Part shown: piece by piece, positions 33,491-42,730 of the stretch
Numbering within the stretch: the stretch's first letter is position 1
Layout of the letters: each line of letters starts with the position of its first letter
Origin: Ruminococcus sp.
GTDB taxonomy: Bacteria; Bacillota; Clostridia; Oscillospirales; Acutalibacteraceae
Direction: 5' to 3'
Length of the DNA stretch: 64,000 bases
Assembly: GCA_017404665.1 (NCBI GenBank)
Contig: JAFRBX010000070.1
Coordinates: 21,189 to 85,188, forward strand
Notes under the pieces: generated by a model
What the model was told of the DNA's origin: nothing
The model's database searches: none
Seen by the model: the letters and a program-made list of their open reading frames with translations, nothing else
Translations under genes and position numbers: made by a program

Positions 33491-34081
33491 TTGAAGAAAT
33501 ATATTCATTTGCTGGTTTTGGCTGTGATCATCGCGGGGATGCTCCTGTGCCTACCGTTTTTTGATTCCTGTGAAGAATTAACAGAGGATGTACTTCGCGT
33601 ACATATCCTGGCGAATTCCGATTCTGCCGCCGACCAGAGTCTCAAGCTCAGCGTCCGCGACAGGGTCGTTACGGAATGCTCCGCGTACTACGACGGATGC
33701 TCCGGCAAGGAGGAAGCGCTGGCAATCACGCGCGCGCATTTGACTGAGATCGAAAAGCTCGCGTCCGACGAGATATGCCGTCACGGCTTTCGCTATCCCG
33801 TGCACGCCGAGGTGGGCGAGATGTATTTCGACACCCGATATTATGACGATTTCACGATGCCCGCGGGGCGGTATGACGCGCTGCGGGTGACGATCGGCGA
33901 CGGCGAGGGTCAAAACTGGTGGTGCGTGATGTACCCGTCGCTGTGCGTGGGCGCGGCGAGCAAGCAGGAGATGGAGGATGATCTCGACGACGGAGAGTAC
34001 CGGGTGGTCACCTCAGACCGATATGATTTCCGCTTCAAGCTCGTCGAATACTGGGAGGAACTCCGCTCATGGTTTCGATGA
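33491..34081 (+). CDS. spoIIR: Stage II sporulation protein R
   Basis: A protein of about 196 residues from TTG 33491 (or 203 from TTG 33470). A signal-anchor helix (LLVLAVIIAGMLLCLPFF) is followed by the SpoIIR signature LRVHILANSDSAADQSLKLSVRD and, later, A-L-R-V-T-I-G-D-G-E-G-Q-N-W-W-C-V-M-Y-P-S-L-C, typical of the family. SpoIIR is exported from the forespore and triggers SpoIIGA to process pro-sigma-E in the mother cell. The rare TTG start and the hairpin at 33440-33486 suggest low translation. Confidence 0.95.
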   Translation: MKKYIHLLVLAVIIAGMLLCLPFFDSCEELTEDVLRVHILANSDSAADQSLKLSVRDRVVTECSAYYDGCSGKEEALAITRAHLTEIEKLASDEICRHGFRYPVHAEVGEMYFDTRYYDDFTMPAGRYDALRVTIGDGEGQNWWCVMYPSLCVGAASKQEMEDDLDDGEYRVVTSDRYDFRFKLVEYWEELRSWFR

Positions 34082-34183
34082 GCAGATGTACTGATAATAG
34101 GATATCTTACAGTTTATGATGGTATCATAGGACAAACGGACAACCCATGAAATACTAAACACGATCAATAAGCAGGTGGTGCT

Positions 34184-37100
34184 ATGCTGCAATTTGTGCT
34201 CGGACGTTCGGGCTACGGAAAAAGTGAATATCTGCGTCAAAAGCTTGCGGCGCTCGCACGGAAAGGAGAGAAGAAGCTGCTATTCCTCGTGCCGGATCAG
34301 ATTTCCTTTGAAACGGAGGCAAGATTCCTCGATCTGCTCGGTCCGGCGCTGTCGCGTGAGATCACGGTGCTGGGCTTTTCGCGCTTGTGCGACTACGTGT
34401 TTGAAGCGACGGGCAACCGCGGCGCGGCGTTTGCCGACGAGGGCGTCCGACATCTGATGATGAGTCTCGCGCTTGAACAGGTCGGCGACAGCCTGACGGT
34501 CTTTGACAAGCGTTCGGACGCAGCCGATACGCGGGAGCTGATGCTGACCGCTGTGAAGGAATACAAAAAGTGCGCCGTCAGCTCCGAAATGCTGCGGGAA
34601 GCCGCCGACGCCGCGGAGGATGATCTCCTGCGCGGAAAGCTCAATGATACCGCGCTGGTGTACGACGCGTATGACGCGGTGATGGCGCGCAGCTATATGG
34701 ATCCGCTGGATTCGCTGACGAAGGTGCGCGATCTGCTGATCGATCGCAAGCTCTTTGCGGATTATACCATGGCGCTGGACGCGTTTTACGGCTTCACGGC
34801 ACAGGAATACGACGTGATCGAACAGCTCATGATGATGAGCAGGAATGTGTACGTCGCCCTGACCGACGACTGCCGCGCGGACAGCGAAAGCCTGTTTTTT
34901 GTTCCGCGGCGCACCCGAGCGCGGTTATCCCGCATTGCGCGTGAGCATGATATCGCGATCGCGCCGCACACGATACTGACAACGCCTTGCCGTTTTCACG
35001 ATGAGGCGCTGATCTCGCTGGAGGAAAATGCCTATCGCCTGACAAAGGAACCCTATCCCGACGACACACAGGCGGTGACCTTATACCGCGCCGCCGACAT
35101 GTATGACGAGTGTGATTTTGTCGCGCGGACGATCCGCGCGCTGGTGGAGGACGGTTATCGGTATCGCGATATCGCGGTGATCGCCCGCTCTGTCGACAAA
35201 TACGCGGGTATCCTCGATACCTGTCTGGATAAGTACGGTATCCGCTATTTTATGGATGAACCGCAGGATATCGATGCGCAGCCGATTGTACGGCTGGTGA
35301 CTGCCGCGTTCCGGATCGTCAGCCGCAGCTTTCAGCGCGAGGATGTATTGACACTGCTGAAAACGGGATTGTGTTCCTACAGCGTGGAAGAGATCGCCGA
35401 TTTTGAAAACTATTTGTTTATCTGGGACGTCAGCGGACGGCAGTTTGATGACCCTTTTACCAATCCTCCCGGCGGCTTTGCCGATGAAATGACCGAGGAC
35501 GAACAAAAGCAGCTTGGCCGTATCGAAGCCATGCGGGCGGATATCGTCGGCAAGCTCAGAAAATTCGCGCTTGCGGTGAAGGATGCAAGCGGCGAAAGAA
35601 TCGCGAAAGCGCTGATGAAGCTGCTGTACGATCTGCGTGTTGATAAAAATATCGGCAAGCTGTGCGATACATATGAAGCGCAGGGCGAGTACGAGCTTGC
35701 CGACGATCTGGCGCAGATGTGGAACGTGCTGTGTTCGATCTTAGATAAGACCGTTGCAGCCATCGGCGCTTACGAACTGACGCCTAAGCGTTTTTCCGAA
35801 CTGTTATATACGAACTTCGCCGCCTCCGAGGTCAGCACTATCCCCCGCGGGGCGGATGAGGTGGATATCTCCACCGCCGACCGCTCCTTGATCTCGGATA
35901 AGAAGGCAGTGTTTCTGATCGGCGCGCTCGAGGGAGAATTCCCGCATACGCCGGTGGAGGCGGGCGTCTTTACTGACGACGAGCGTGTACACCTTAAGAA
36001 TGTGTTCGGGCTTCCGTTGTCAGATTCTGTAGAGGAGCTGATTGCGACCGAGCGGTATTATGCCTATTCTGCGCTGACAGTGGCGTCTGACAAGCTCTTT
36101 GTCAGCTATCCTGCGTCGGATATGCGAGGGGAGCTGCTGACGCCCTCCGATCTGCCCGGCGAGCTGGAGGCGAGCTTATCCGGTCTGCGTGTTATCCGCT
36201 GTGATGCGATCCCTCTTTCCGAGCACCTTCGCAGTGAGCGCGCGGCGTTCGATTGGCTTGTCGGTCATTATCACAGCTTATCGCCTGAGATCGCCGCGCT
36301 GAAGGTCTATTTCAAAGAGAATGAAACATACCGCGATAAAATCACGGCGATCGAAAACGCCTTGGAGAATCGCGAGCGGCATATCAGGGATACCGCGCTG
36401 ACACGCGAGCTGTACGGCAGAGAGATGCGCCTGTCCGCTTCCAAAATCGACGTATATCACAAATGTCCGTTCCGCTGGTTCTGCGAGTACGGCTTACATA
36501 TCCGCGAGCGCCGCAGAGCGACTGTGGACGCGCTGGAATACGGTACGCTGATGCATCATATCTTTGAGATGTTTTTCGGGAACTACACCCGTGAAGAATA
36601 TACCGAGATGGACGAGAGCGTGATCGGCGGTATCGTGTCCGACATTTTGGACGCGTATATCGACCGGCATTTCGGCGGCACACAGGGCAAATCGGAACGC
36701 TTCTTGTACCTCTTGTACCGCATCAAATCGACAGCGGCGAAGCTCGTGCTGCATATGACGCGCGAGCTTTCGCAAAGCGACTTCACGCCCGTTGACTTTG
36801 AACTGGGCGTGGGGACGGATATCCCCGATTATGCAGTGGAGCTCGAGGACGGTCTGCGGCTGTCGGTGCGCGGCAGCGTCGACCGCGTCGACCGCTGTGA
36901 CGCGGACGGTATCAGCTATATCCGCGTGATCGACTACAAGACCGGGACAAAAGAATTCAACATCAACGATCTCATCTACGGTCTGAACCTGCAAATGTTC
37001 ATCTACCTGTACGCGATCAGCGAAAACGGCGGTGAGCGCTACGGCGAGATCACCCCCGCGGGCGTTTTGTATATGCCCGCGGTATCGCCGTCGGTCGCAG

Positions 37101-37528
37101 TAGACCCCGATACCCCTGAGGCGAAGATCCGCGCCGAGGTGCTGAAGAAATACGCGATGAAGGGCGTCATCCTCGACGACGCGAATGTTATCGCGCACAT
37201 GGAGCGCGACGGTGAAGGAAAATATATCCCCGCAAAGCTCAAGGACGGCGTCGTCACCGCCTCGGCGGGCAGCTTGGCGACGATCGAGGAGCTGGGCGCC
37301 GTTTTCCGCCGCATCGATATGCTGACGACGCAGATGGCGCAGGCGCTCTATGACGGCGACGTCGACGACCTGCCGCTCAAGGGCAAGAAATTTGACGGCT
37401 GCGCGTACTGTCCCTATCAGGCGGTATGTCTGCACAAGGAGGACGACCCCAGCCGCGAGGCTCAGGACAGGACCCCTGAAGAGGTATGGGAAGAGCTGAA
37501 ACGGAAGGAGGATAACGATGGCACGTAA
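34184..37528 (+). CDS. addB: ATP-dependent nuclease subunit AddB
   Basis: A 1114-residue subunit of the AddAB helicase-nuclease, which processes double-strand DNA ends for recombination. Walker A GRSGYGKS lies at residues 7-14. The C-terminal nuclease domain has VDRVDRCD then VIDYKTGTKEF. The iron-sulfur cluster is formed by the cysteine in KCPFRWFCEYG and the three in CAYCPYQAVC. Length fits the family. It overlaps addA by 11 bp. Confidence 0.95.
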   Translation: MLQFVLGRSGYGKSEYLRQKLAALARKGEKKLLFLVPDQISFETEARFLDLLGPALSREITVLGFSRLCDYVFEATGNRGAAFADEGVRHLMMSLALEQVGDSLTVFDKRSDAADTRELMLTAVKEYKKCAVSSEMLREAADAAEDDLLRGKLNDTALVYDAYDAVMARSYMDPLDSLTKVRDLLIDRKLFADYTMALDAFYGFTAQEYDVIEQLMMMSRNVYVALTDDCRADSESLFFVPRRTRARLSRIAREHDIAIAPHTILTTPCRFHDEALISLEENAYRLTKEPYPDDTQAVTLYRAADMYDECDFVARTIRALVEDGYRYRDIAVIARSVDKYAGILDTCLDKYGIRYFMDEPQDIDAQPIVRLVTAAFRIVSRSFQREDVLTLLKTGLCSYSVEEIADFENYLFIWDVSGRQFDDPFTNPPGGFADEMTEDEQKQLGRIEAMRADIVGKLRKFALAVKDASGERIAKALMKLLYDLRVDKNIGKLCDTYEAQGEYELADDLAQMWNVLCSILDKTVAAIGAYELTPKRFSELLYTNFAASEVSTIPRGADEVDISTADRSLISDKKAVFLIGALEGEFPHTPVEAGVFTDDERVHLKNVFGLPLSDSVEELIATERYYAYSALTVASDKLFVSYPASDMRGELLTPSDLPGELEASLSGLRVIRCDAIPLSEHLRSERAAFDWLVGHYHSLSPEIAALKVYFKENETYRDKITAIENALENRERHIRDTALTRELYGREMRLSASKIDVYHKCPFRWFCEYGLHIRERRRATVDALEYGTLMHHIFEMFFGNYTREEYTEMDESVIGGIVSDILDAYIDRHFGGTQGKSERFLYLLYRIKSTAAKLVLHMTRELSQSDFTPVDFELGVGTDIPDYAVELEDGLRLSVRGSVDRVDRCDADGISYIRVIDYKTGTKEFNINDLIYGLNLQMFIYLYAISENGGERYGEITPAGVLYMPAVSPSVAVDPDTPEAKIRAEVLKKYAMKGVILDDANVIAHMERDGEGKYIPAKLKDGVVTASAGSLATIEELGAVFRRIDMLTTQMAQALYDGDVDDLPLKGKKFDGCAYCPYQAVCLHKEDDPSREAQDRTPEEVWEELKRKEDNDGT

Positions 37529-40500
37529 TTGGACACAGCACCAGACTGACGCGATCACCGCGCGCGGCGGCTCCGTGATCGTGTCTGCGGCTGCGGGCTC
37601 CGGCAAGACCGCTGTGCTGGTCGAGCGCGTGATCCGCTTGATCACTGACAGTGAGAACGGCGTTGACGCCGACCGTTTGCTGGTGGTGACTTATACCCGC
37701 AAGGCGGCGGCGGAGTTGAAAACGCGCCTTAGGGAAGCGCTGAGCGACTGTATCCGTCAAAATCCCTCCGATCCCTTTTTGATCCGTCAGCAGTCGCTGC
37801 TCGGCAAAGCGCATATCTCGACGGTGGATTCGTTCTGTATGTCGCTGTGCAGGGAGTATTTTTACCTGCTGGATATCGACCGCAATATTCGCATCGGAGA
37901 CGTGGGCGAGCTGGGGATCATGCGTTCTGACGCCATGCGCCTGACACTCGATACACTGTATGCTGAAAGGGACCCAAAGTTTTATGCGCTGGTGGAGACC
38001 TTCGCGTCGGCACGGGATGACAGCCGTCTGGAGGACAATATCGGGCAGCTGTACGATTTTCTGCGATCCCATCCCTTTCCGGAGCGCTGGCTTCGCGAAA
38101 AGCTGTCCTACTATACCGATTTTAGAGACGTAGGGGATACGGTCTGGGGACGGATTATCGCGGAATACACGCGTGAAGCGGCGGATTATTTACAGCTGCT
38201 GTATGAGCGCGCTGTTGATGCAGTATCGCTCGACGAAAAGCTCCACGAAAAGCTCTTCTCGCTCTTTGAGGGCTATCGCGTTTTTTGCGAGCGTTTACAT
38301 ACTGCGGTAAAGCAGCAGAGCTGGAACGGGATCCGCGATGTGCTGCTGTCATTTGACGCGGGCAGGCTGTCTACCCCGCGCGGGTATGCAGATCATCCGC
38401 TGAAGCTTGCCGCACAGTCCGCGCGCGATCTCTTCAAGGATACCGTCAAGACCCTGCAAAAGCTCTACGCGCAGGAAGAAACGATGTGCCTGTACGATAT
38501 CGAACGGCTCAAGGATTACGCGGAACAGATTTTTCGCGCGGTGACGCTGTTTGAGGAGAATTACGCCATGCTCAAAAAGGAGCGCGCCGTCGCGGATTAT
38601 GCCGATATCGAGCACTGGGTGCTCTCGCTGATCCTCGACAGGGATTCCCTGAACCCGACGCCCGTCGCGCGGGAGATCGCCTCCCGCTTTGACTACATCA
38701 TGGTCGACGAGTACCAGGACGCGAACGAGGTGCAGGATACCATCTTCAAGACCATATCCCGCGGGGAAGAAAACCTGTTCGTCGTGGGCGACGTTAAGCA
38801 GAGTATCTACGGTTTCCGTCAGGCAATGCCTGAATTGTTCCTGAAAAGAAAAAACAATGCCGAATTATATGACAGGGAGCATCCGATATACCCCGCAAAA
38901 ATCATTTTGGAAAAGAATTTCAGAAGCGCCGGGGCTGTACTGTCGGCGGTGAACTTCTTTTTCTCCAAGCTCATGTCGCCCGCTGTCGGCGATATCGAGT
39001 ACAACGACGAGGAAAAACTGGTCGCGGGCGCTGAGTACGCTGAGCAAAGCGAGCCTGCTGTTGAACTGAACATCGTCGACAAGGAAGGCGTCGGCGAGGA
39101 GGACGCCGTGATCGCTGAAGCGAAATGTATCGCCCGCCGTATCTGCCGACTGGTCGCTGACGGCTATCCCGTCAAGGACGGCGATGCATATCGCCCCGCT
39201 GCTTTCAGCGATTTTGCGGTATTGATGCGCAATCTGTCGAGCTACGGAGCATTGTACCGCGAGGTGTTCGAGCTGTATGGCGTCAACGCCCGCAGCGAGA
39301 GCAGCACGGGCTTTCTCGGCGCTCACGAGATCATGCTGATGACCAACCTTTTGCGCGTGATCAACAATCCCGCGCTGGATATCGAGCTGTTAAGCGTAGT
39401 GATGAGTCCCGTGTTCGCTTTTGACGAGGACGATCTCGCCCGTATCCGTGTCGGACAGCGAAAAGGTTCATTGTACGCGGCGATCGCGCTGGACGCGGAT
39501 AAGGGCAATCAAAAAAGCTCCGGTTTTATCAAAGAGCTCGCCTATTACCGCTCTTTGGCGGCGACCGTGCCGCTGTTTCGGCTGATCACGGTGATCTATG
39601 AGCGCTCCTCCTTTGCGCATATTGTCGCGGCTTCTGACAGCTCTGCCAACGCCGTGAACAATCTGAGGCTGCTGCTCGATTACGCGCGCGCCTTTGAGCA
39701 GAATACGCATAGGGGGCTATCCTCCTTTGTGACCTATCTTGACCGATTGCTGGAGGACGGCTCCGACCTGCCCCCGGCGGCAAATGACAGCGGCGCTGAC
39801 GGCGGCGTTGAGCTGATGACCGTCCATGCGTCAAAGGGGCTGGAATTCCCCGTCTGTATCCTCGCCAACACGGCTCGCCGATTCGTTTCCGACGCTTCGA
39901 AAGCGGTGTTGCTCCACTCGCGTTACGGCTACGCGCAAAAGCTCTTTGATCCCGCGCTGTCCGCCAACTTCAACACCATGCCGCGCACGGCGCTTGCGAT
40001 GGAAAAAAGCCGCGACGAGATGAGCGAGGAGCTCAGGATCCTGTATGTCGCGATGACGCGCGCAAAGCAGAAGCTGATCATGTTCGCGACGCCTTCGCGT
40101 TCCGCCGCTTCTTATACTACTGGTGTGTCAAAAAAGCTCGCCGGTCAGCGGGAGATCTCTCCGTTTGCGGTTCGTTCGGCAAGCGCGCTGTCCGATTGGC
40201 TGACGATGTGCGCCCTGCTGCATCCCGACGGTGTAAAGCTGCGTGAATTCGCGGGTGTTTCGGTTGATTGTGAAAAGACTGCCGATTTCCGCTTTGCCTG
40301 CCGGGTGATCGATACGCCGTTTGATACAGATGAAGCGTCAGAGGATCAACCCGATGACGACGCTGTACAGTGTGATCCTGCGGTGATCGAAGAGCTGAAA
40401 AAGCATGCCGCTTTCCGCTATCCGTTTGAAGCGCTCGGCGGTCTGCCCGTAAAGGTTGCGGCCTCGACGCTGGCACATCGGCTGACGGAAGGCTCCTATG

Positions 40501-41060
40501 ACAGGCACCTTGACCGTCCCGCGTTCCTGCAGGGCGAAAGGCTCACCTCCGCCGAGAAGGGTACCGCGCTGCACGCGTTCATGCAGTTCGTCGATTTTGC
40601 CGCGGCAAGAGCGAATATGGATGCGCAGTTGGAGCGATTGCGGGAGGAGGGCTTTCTCACCGAGGCGCAGGCGAACAGCGTGGACCGCGAGCGGGCAAAA
40701 CGCTTTATCGAGAGCAAGCTCGTGACGCGCTGTCTGAAAGCAGAGGCGGTGTATAAGGAATACCGCTTTAACGTAAAAATCCCGGCAAAGCTGGTCAATC
40801 CCGAAATAGATGTAAAATTCCGGGAGGAAAGGGTGATCCTGCAGGGCGCGGTGGATCTGGCGTTTGTCGAGGACGGCGCAGTGGTGATCGTCGATTATAA
40901 GACCGACCGCGTCAAAAAGCCGGAAATGCTTAGAGAGCGCTATACTTCACAGTTGATGCTGTATAAGGACGCGATGGAAGAGTGTCTCGGGCTCCCCGTT
41001 AAGGAGTGTTTGATCTATTCGATCTATCACAGTGCTGAGGTTATCGTGTACCATCAATAA
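37518..41060 (+). CDS. addA: ATP-dependent helicase/nuclease subunit AddA
   Basis: A 1180-residue UvrD-type helicase and nuclease. It has the N-terminal Q motif and Walker A (QHQTDAI, VSAAAGSGKTAVLVERV), motif II IMVDEYQDANEVQ, GDVKQSIYGFRQA, motif V LMTVHASKGLEFPV and motif VI LYVAMTRAKQKL. The C-terminal RecB-type nuclease motif is GAVDLAFVEDGAVVIVDYKT. All catalytic residues recalled for the family are visible. RBS AAGGAGGA lies within the end of addB. A terminator follows at 41069. Confidence 0.96.
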   Translation: MARNWTQHQTDAITARGGSVIVSAAAGSGKTAVLVERVIRLITDSENGVDADRLLVVTYTRKAAAELKTRLREALSDCIRQNPSDPFLIRQQSLLGKAHISTVDSFCMSLCREYFYLLDIDRNIRIGDVGELGIMRSDAMRLTLDTLYAERDPKFYALVETFASARDDSRLEDNIGQLYDFLRSHPFPERWLREKLSYYTDFRDVGDTVWGRIIAEYTREAADYLQLLYERAVDAVSLDEKLHEKLFSLFEGYRVFCERLHTAVKQQSWNGIRDVLLSFDAGRLSTPRGYADHPLKLAAQSARDLFKDTVKTLQKLYAQEETMCLYDIERLKDYAEQIFRAVTLFEENYAMLKKERAVADYADIEHWVLSLILDRDSLNPTPVAREIASRFDYIMVDEYQDANEVQDTIFKTISRGEENLFVVGDVKQSIYGFRQAMPELFLKRKNNAELYDREHPIYPAKIILEKNFRSAGAVLSAVNFFFSKLMSPAVGDIEYNDEEKLVAGAEYAEQSEPAVELNIVDKEGVGEEDAVIAEAKCIARRICRLVADGYPVKDGDAYRPAAFSDFAVLMRNLSSYGALYREVFELYGVNARSESSTGFLGAHEIMLMTNLLRVINNPALDIELLSVVMSPVFAFDEDDLARIRVGQRKGSLYAAIALDADKGNQKSSGFIKELAYYRSLAATVPLFRLITVIYERSSFAHIVAASDSSANAVNNLRLLLDYARAFEQNTHRGLSSFVTYLDRLLEDGSDLPPAANDSGADGGVELMTVHASKGLEFPVCILANTARRFVSDASKAVLLHSRYGYAQKLFDPALSANFNTMPRTALAMEKSRDEMSEELRILYVAMTRAKQKLIMFATPSRSAASYTTGVSKKLAGQREISPFAVRSASALSDWLTMCALLHPDGVKLREFAGVSVDCEKTADFRFACRVIDTPFDTDEASEDQPDDDAVQCDPAVIEELKKHAAFRYPFEALGGLPVKVAASTLAHRLTEGSYDRHLDRPAFLQGERLTSAEKGTALHAFMQFVDFAAARANMDAQLERLREEGFLTEAQANSVDRERAKRFIESKLVTRCLKAEAVYKEYRFNVKIPAKLVNPEIDVKFREERVILQGAVDLAFVEDGAVVIVDYKTDRVKKPEMLRERYTSQLMLYKDAMEECLGLPVKECLIYSIYHSAEVIVYHQ

Positions 41061-41068
41061 ATGAAATG

Positions 41069-41092
41069 AGGCTCCCTGAAAAGGGAGCCTTT
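41069..41092. terminator. Terminator after addA
   Basis: AGGCTCCCT pairs perfectly with AGGGAGCCT across 4 bases, followed by TT. It stands between convergent genes. Confidence 0.8.
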
Positions 41093-41095
41093 CAA

Positions 41096-41146
41096 TCGTC
41101 ATTGCGAAGTCCGTGACACGCATATCAGGACTGTGGCAGTCATTTG
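41096..41146. repeat. Family A repeat between addA and the FAD gene
   Basis: CGTCATTGCGAAGTCC, a short insert, then GGACTGTGGCAGTCATTTG. The arms pair as in other family A copies; the outer right arm has a GCAAT to GCAGT change. Confidence 0.7.
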
Positions 41147-42730
41147 TTATGTCAATAAGATTTTTTCCGCTACCTTGACGCCGTCGACCGCTGCGGAAAC
41201 GATGCCGCCGGCGTAGCCCGCGCCCTCGCCGCAGGGGTAGAGCCCTTTCAGGCTGACGCTCTGCATGCTCTCGCCGCGCGTGATGCGGATGGGGGAGGAG
41301 GAGCGGCTTTCCACGGCGGTGAGAACGGCGTCGGGGTGGCAAAAGCCGTGAAGTTTTCTGTCGATCAGCGGGATCGCTTCACGCAGGGAATCGGTCACAA
41401 ACGGCGGTAGGATATCCTCCATCCGCGCAAAGTTGGTTCCGGGCAGATAGCTCGGCAGGACCTCGCCCAGTCGGACGGTCTTTTCGCCCCTGAGAAAGTC
41501 GCCGACTCTGGCAATCGGGGCGCGGTAATCGCCGCCTCCGGCGGCAAAGGCTTTTCGTTCCAGCTCCCGCTGCCAGTACATGCCCTTGAGCGCGTGTTCC
41601 CCTTGGATGTCGTCGGGGGTGACGGACACCAGCAGCGCAGCGTTGGAGTTGACCTGATCGCGGGCAAATTCGCTCATGCCGTTGGTGACGACGCTGTTTA
41701 TTTCGCTCTGCGCCGCAATGACAACGCCGCCCGGACACATGCAGAAGGTGTAGACCCCGCGTCCGTTTTGCAGGTGAACGTTTTGCTTGTAATAGGCGGC
41801 GGGCAGGCGTGTGTGCGTCGCGCCGTACTGGGAGCGGTCGATGTTCTCCCGCAGGTGCTCGATGCGCACGCCGACGGAAAACGGCTTGGGCTCGGTATGG
41901 ACGCCCATTTGATGGAGCAGTTCGAAGGTGTCGCGCGCGCTGTGACCGATCGCGAGGACGATCTCGCTGCAGTCGATCAGCCGTTTTGTGCCGTTATGCT
42001 CGACCTCGGCGGCGGTGATGACGCCGTCGCATGTGATGATATCGGTCAGCTTGGTATCAAAGTATATGTCCGCGCCGAGAGCGGTAAGATCCTCGCGGAT
42101 GCTTCTGACCGTGTCGCGGAGCTTGTCCGTGCCGATATGCGGTTTGGCATTATAGAGTATTTCCTCGGGCGCGCCGTGGGCGGCAAATTCGATCAGCACC
42201 TTGCGGGCTCTGCCGTCTTTGGTGCCGGTGTTGAGCTTGCCGTCCGAAAAGGTTCCCGCGCCGCCCTCGCCGAATTGTACGTTGCATTCGGTGTCGAGTT
42301 CGGCGCTTATCCGCATCCGATCGACGGCCTTCGCGCGTTCTTCGACGCGGGAGCCGCGCTCGATGACGATGGGGCGGATCCCGCTCTGCGCTAAGGTCAG
42401 CGCGCAGAACAGCCCCGCGGGGCCGGTGCCGACGATCAGCGGGCGTTTGTTTATGTTTTTTGGAACCAGCGGGATGTAGCGGTATTCATCGGTGATTGCG
42501 GCGTTGTTGCTTTTCGCCATGTTCAGCGCCGCCTGTTCGCTGACGCTGAGCCATACGTCGACACTCGTGATGTAGCGGATATCGTCCTTGTGCCGCGCGT
42601 CGATCGAACGGCGGAAAAGGGATGCTTTGGTAATCGCTTCAGATGATATGCGCAGCTCTTTCGCACAGGCGCGGAGGATATCGTTGTCGGTGTAGTCGAG
42701 CGGGAGCTTGATGTTGTTGATGCGTATCAT
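41147..42730 (-). CDS. Uncharacterised FAD-dependent dehydrogenase (COG2509 type)
   Basis: A 527-residue protein. After ~85 residues it shows a Rossmann motif PLIVGTGPAGLFCALTLAQSG, then VIERGSRVEERAKAVD, the family-specific ECNVQFGEGGAGTFSDGKLN and GRARKVLIEFAAHGAPE, and a second glycine-rich stretch near the C-terminus (GLYPCGEGAGYAGGI). Electron partner and substrate are unknown. ATG 42730 overlaps the upstream stop in an ATGA junction, so the two FAD genes are translationally coupled. Confidence 0.85.
   Translation of the reverse strand: MIRINNIKLPLDYTDNDILRACAKELRISSEAITKASLFRRSIDARHKDDIRYITSVDVWLSVSEQAALNMAKSNNAAITDEYRYIPLVPKNINKRPLIVGTGPAGLFCALTLAQSGIRPIVIERGSRVEERAKAVDRMRISAELDTECNVQFGEGGAGTFSDGKLNTGTKDGRARKVLIEFAAHGAPEEILYNAKPHIGTDKLRDTVRSIREDLTALGADIYFDTKLTDIITCDGVITAAEVEHNGTKRLIDCSEIVLAIGHSARDTFELLHQMGVHTEPKPFSVGVRIEHLRENIDRSQYGATHTRLPAAYYKQNVHLQNGRGVYTFCMCPGGVVIAAQSEINSVVTNGMSEFARDQVNSNAALLVSVTPDDIQGEHALKGMYWQRELERKAFAAGGGDYRAPIARVGDFLRGEKTVRLGEVLPSYLPGTNFARMEDILPPFVTDSLREAIPLIDRKLHGFCHPDAVLTAVESRSSSPIRITRGESMQSVSLKGLYPCGEGAGYAGGIVSAAVDGVKVAEKILLT

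Noticed and set aside
41594-42394. 266-residue plus-strand frame opposite the COG2509-type gene
   Set aside because: No ribosome binding site and shadow-like composition; the minus-strand flavoprotein is clear.
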